DNA of 8,308 nucleotides from assembly GCA_937895645.1 (NCBI GenBank), contig CALBKQ010000011.1:1-8308 (forward strand), read 5' to 3'. Shown here in pieces: positions 6,859 to 8,308 of this stretch. The stretch's first letter is position 1, and each line of letters starts with the position of its first letter. The notes below the pieces were generated by a model, which was not told where the DNA came from, ran no database searches, and was given only the letters and a program-made list of their open reading frames with translations. Both the position numbers and the translations under genes were made by a program. This stretch comes from an uncultured Clostridia bacterium. GTDB lineage: Bacteria > Bacillota > Clostridia > Oscillospirales > Acutalibacteraceae.

Positions 6859-7572
6859 ATGGCACCACTTTTACAAGTTGATAATATTGAAGTTTACTAC
6901 GGTGTTATCAAAGCCCTAAAAGGCATTTCTTTTGAAGTAAACAAGGGTGAAATCGTTGCACTTATCGGTGCTAATGGTGCAGGTAAGACAACAATCCTCC
7001 ACACAGTAACAGGCCTTTTGAAACCAAAAACAGGTAAAATTTCATTCAAAGGAAATGATATCACAAAAGTTCCTGCTCATAAAATTGTTACAATGGGCAT
7101 GGCTCATGTTCCTGAAGGAAGAAGAATTTTCTCACAACTTTCAGTTCTTGATAACATTAAATTAGGTGCGTTTACCCGTAAAGACAAAGAAGAGATTGAA
7201 GAAACACTTAACTATGTTTACGAGCGTTTTCCTCGTCTTAAAGAAAGAAAGAATCAAATTGCCGGTACTCTTTCAGGTGGTGAGCAACAAATGCTTGCTA
7301 TGGGTAGAGCACTTATGTCAAAGCCTGAATTCGTTTTGATGGACGAACCATCAATGGGTCTTTCTCCCCTTCTTGTTTCTGAAATCTTTGAAATTATCAA
7401 GGCTATTAACGAGAATGGAACTACTGTTCTTCTTGTTGAGCAGAATGCTAAAAAAGCCCTTTCTATTGCAGACAGAGCTTATGTTCTTGAAACAGGTAAC
7501 ATTGTTCTTTCAGGTGATGCAAAAAACCTTATGAACGACGAATCAGTTAAAAAAGCATACCTTAGTGAATAA
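6859..7572 (+). CDS. livF: Branched-chain amino acid ABC transporter, ATP-binding protein LivF
   Basis: LivF is the second ATPase of the transporter. The 237-residue protein has Walker A GANGAGKT at 37-44, VPEGRRIF at 84-91 where other ABC proteins have the Q-loop Gln, the full signature LSGGEQQ at 138-144, Walker B VLMDEP at 159-164 with Glu163, and VEQNAKKA at 193-200 where Gln195 stands in place of the switch His. The Glu and Gln replacements are typical of LivF. Its AAGGAGG site (6845-6851) overlaps the livG stop codon, with a gap of 12 bases between the genes. Confidence 0.95.
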   Translation: MAPLLQVDNIEVYYGVIKALKGISFEVNKGEIVALIGANGAGKTTILHTVTGLLKPKTGKISFKGNDITKVPAHKIVTMGMAHVPEGRRIFSQLSVLDNIKLGAFTRKDKEEIEETLNYVYERFPRLKERKNQIAGTLSGGEQQMLAMGRALMSKPEFVLMDEPSMGLSPLLVSEIFEIIKAINENGTTVLLVEQNAKKALSIADRAYVLETGNIVLSGDAKNLMNDESVKKAYLSE

Positions 7573-7590
7573 TTCGTGGGAGGAATTATT

Positions 7591-8220
7591 ATGGATAAGA
7601 AAATCGTTATTACAATTGCCCGTGGATACGGTAGTGGTGGTAAAACTGTTGGTCAAATGCTTTCAAAAGAGCTTGGAATCCCCTTCTATGACCGTCAAAT
7701 TCTTTATATGGCATCTGACGATAGTGGAATCAATGTAGGTCTTTTTCAGAAAAACGACGAAGATGTAAATAAGGGCTTGTTTGACCCATCAACTCACAAA
7801 TATTTGGGTGGTATTATTCCTCCAGAAGACAGCAAGTTCACTTCTAAAGAAAACCTTTTTAACTATCAAGCAAAAATCATTAAAGAACTTGCAGCTAAAG
7901 AGTCCTGCGTAATTGTTGGTCGCTGTGCTGACTTTATATTGAAAGATAATCCAAATGTAATTAAGGTTTTCATCTGGGCTCCACATCAGTCTTGTGTTGA
8001 AACTGTTATGGATATGTTTGATATGAAAGAAAAAGAGGCGGACAAGAAAATCCGTAAAATCGATAAACATCGTAGCGAGTATTATCGTTATTATACTTGT
8101 CGTGAATGGGACAACGCACGTAACTATGACTTATGTCTTAACAGTGCAGATTTAGGCTTTGAAGGATGCGTAAAAGCAATTAAAGCATATATTGATGTAC
8201 TTAAAAGTGTGAAAGAATAA
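7591..8220 (+). CDS. Cytidylate-kinase-like P-loop protein
   Basis: This 209-residue protein belongs to the cytidylate-kinase-like P-loop group (Cytidylate_kin2 type), common in clostridia and of uncertain substrate. It should bind ATP through GYGSGGKT at 12-19, which fits GxxxxGKT but differs from the GPAGAGKST form of true Cmk. Other kinase-like segments are PFYDRQIL at 31-38, VIVGRCADFIL at 107-117 (after the core beta strand), the basic lid-like stretch DKHRSEYYRYY at 158-168, and YDLCLNSADLG at 179-189 near the end. The ATG at 7591 is preferred over GTG at 7576 because the site GGGAGG (7578-7583) overlaps the GTG and sits 7 bases from the ATG. It begins 18 bases after livF with no terminator between, so it is probably co-transcribed with liv. 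A role in nucleotide metabolism or signalling is possible; CMP as substrate is not shown. Confidence 0.85.
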   Translation: MDKKIVITIARGYGSGGKTVGQMLSKELGIPFYDRQILYMASDDSGINVGLFQKNDEDVNKGLFDPSTHKYLGGIIPPEDSKFTSKENLFNYQAKIIKELAAKESCVIVGRCADFILKDNPNVIKVFIWAPHQSCVETVMDMFDMKEKEADKKIRKIDKHRSEYYRYYTCREWDNARNYDLCLNSADLGFEGCVKAIKAYIDVLKSVKE

Positions 8221-8225
8221 AACAT

Positions 8226-8256
8226 AAAGGGCTATCGTTTGATAGCCCTTTAATTT
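8226..8256 (+). terminator. Terminator at the end of the liv-kinase transcript
   Basis: A perfect 11-bp stem, AAAGGGCTATC (8226-8236) with GATAGCCCTTT (8241-8251), encloses a GTTT loop and is followed by AATTT. It begins 6 bases after the kinase-like stop codon. The T-tract is interrupted by AA, but the GC-rich stem and position make termination likely. The A-run on the left arm could let it work in both directions. Confidence 0.8.
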
Positions 8257-8274
8257 GTGGCTTAAGCGAAATTA

Positions 8275-8295
8275 ACCACCAGTTTTACTGGTGGT
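8275..8295. repeat. Perfect palindrome at the window end, origin unknown
   Basis: ACCACCAG (8275-8282) pairs with CTGGTGGT (8288-8295) around TTTTA, with one further T-A pair possible. No T-run follows on the + strand (ATAAAAAA), so it is not a normal terminator there. A separate GTGG at 8257-8260 could compete for CCAC at 8276-8279, and GCTTAAGC (8260-8267) is itself a palindrome. It could be a dispersed palindromic repeat, an end hairpin of an IS200/IS605-type element, or the leader of the next gene; the window ends too soon to decide. Confidence 0.45.
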
Positions 8296-8308
8296 ATAAA
8301 AAATCTTC

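Noticed and set aside
7429..7447. Gln in place of the switch His in LivF as a defect
   Set aside because: VEQNA is the normal sequence in LivF proteins; the other ATPase motifs are intact.
7576..7590. GTG start for the kinase-like gene
   Set aside because: The GTG overlaps the ribosome binding site that serves the ATG at 7591.

Overview
The window looks like chromosomal DNA of a low-GC, Gram-positive anaerobe, most likely a clostridial gut bacterium of the Oscillospiraceae/Ruminococcaceae type. This rests on the AT-rich sequence, strong AAGGAGG-type ribosome binding sites, lipoprotein signal peptides on the solute-binding protein and on a second secreted protein, and the overall character of the proteins. 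No species can be named from the sequence alone. All genes lie on the + strand and the standard code fits.

Layout: (1) Positions 1-998 hold the 3' part of an M28-family zinc peptidase gene whose start lies outside the window. Its metal site is intact, but two membrane helices are inserted into the catalytic domain. A strong terminator follows at 1011-1039. (2) Positions 1100-2668 encode an unrecognised lipoprotein with its own extended -10 promoter (1042-1070). (3) From 2708 on, a good promoter and a short structured leader drive a complete branched-chain amino acid ABC transporter operon: livK (binding lipoprotein, 2810-3973), livH and livM (permeases, 4111-4992 and 5003-6088), livG and livF (ATPases, 6088-6846 and 6859-7572). 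(4) A cytidylate-kinase-like P-loop protein (7591-8220) follows livF after 18 bases and is probably the last gene of the same transcript, which ends at a hairpin at 8226-8251. (5) The window ends in another, separate palindrome (8275-8295).

How it works together: LivK is anchored outside the membrane and captures leucine, isoleucine, valine or a related amino acid. LivH and LivM form the channel, and LivG and LivF power it with ATP. Between livK and livH lie two hairpins, the first very stable with a poor T-tract. This arrangement fits partial termination or mRNA protection that would yield more binding protein than membrane and ATPase subunits. The peptidase upstream could feed amino acids to the importer, but it is separated by a terminator and a promoter, so that link is only suggestive.

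Assessment: most of the window is ordinary. The least explained parts are the large lipoprotein, the membrane insertion in the peptidase, the kinase-like gene attached to the liv operon, and the structured livK-livH spacer. I see no convincing evidence of a wholly new system, mobile element or CRISPR array.
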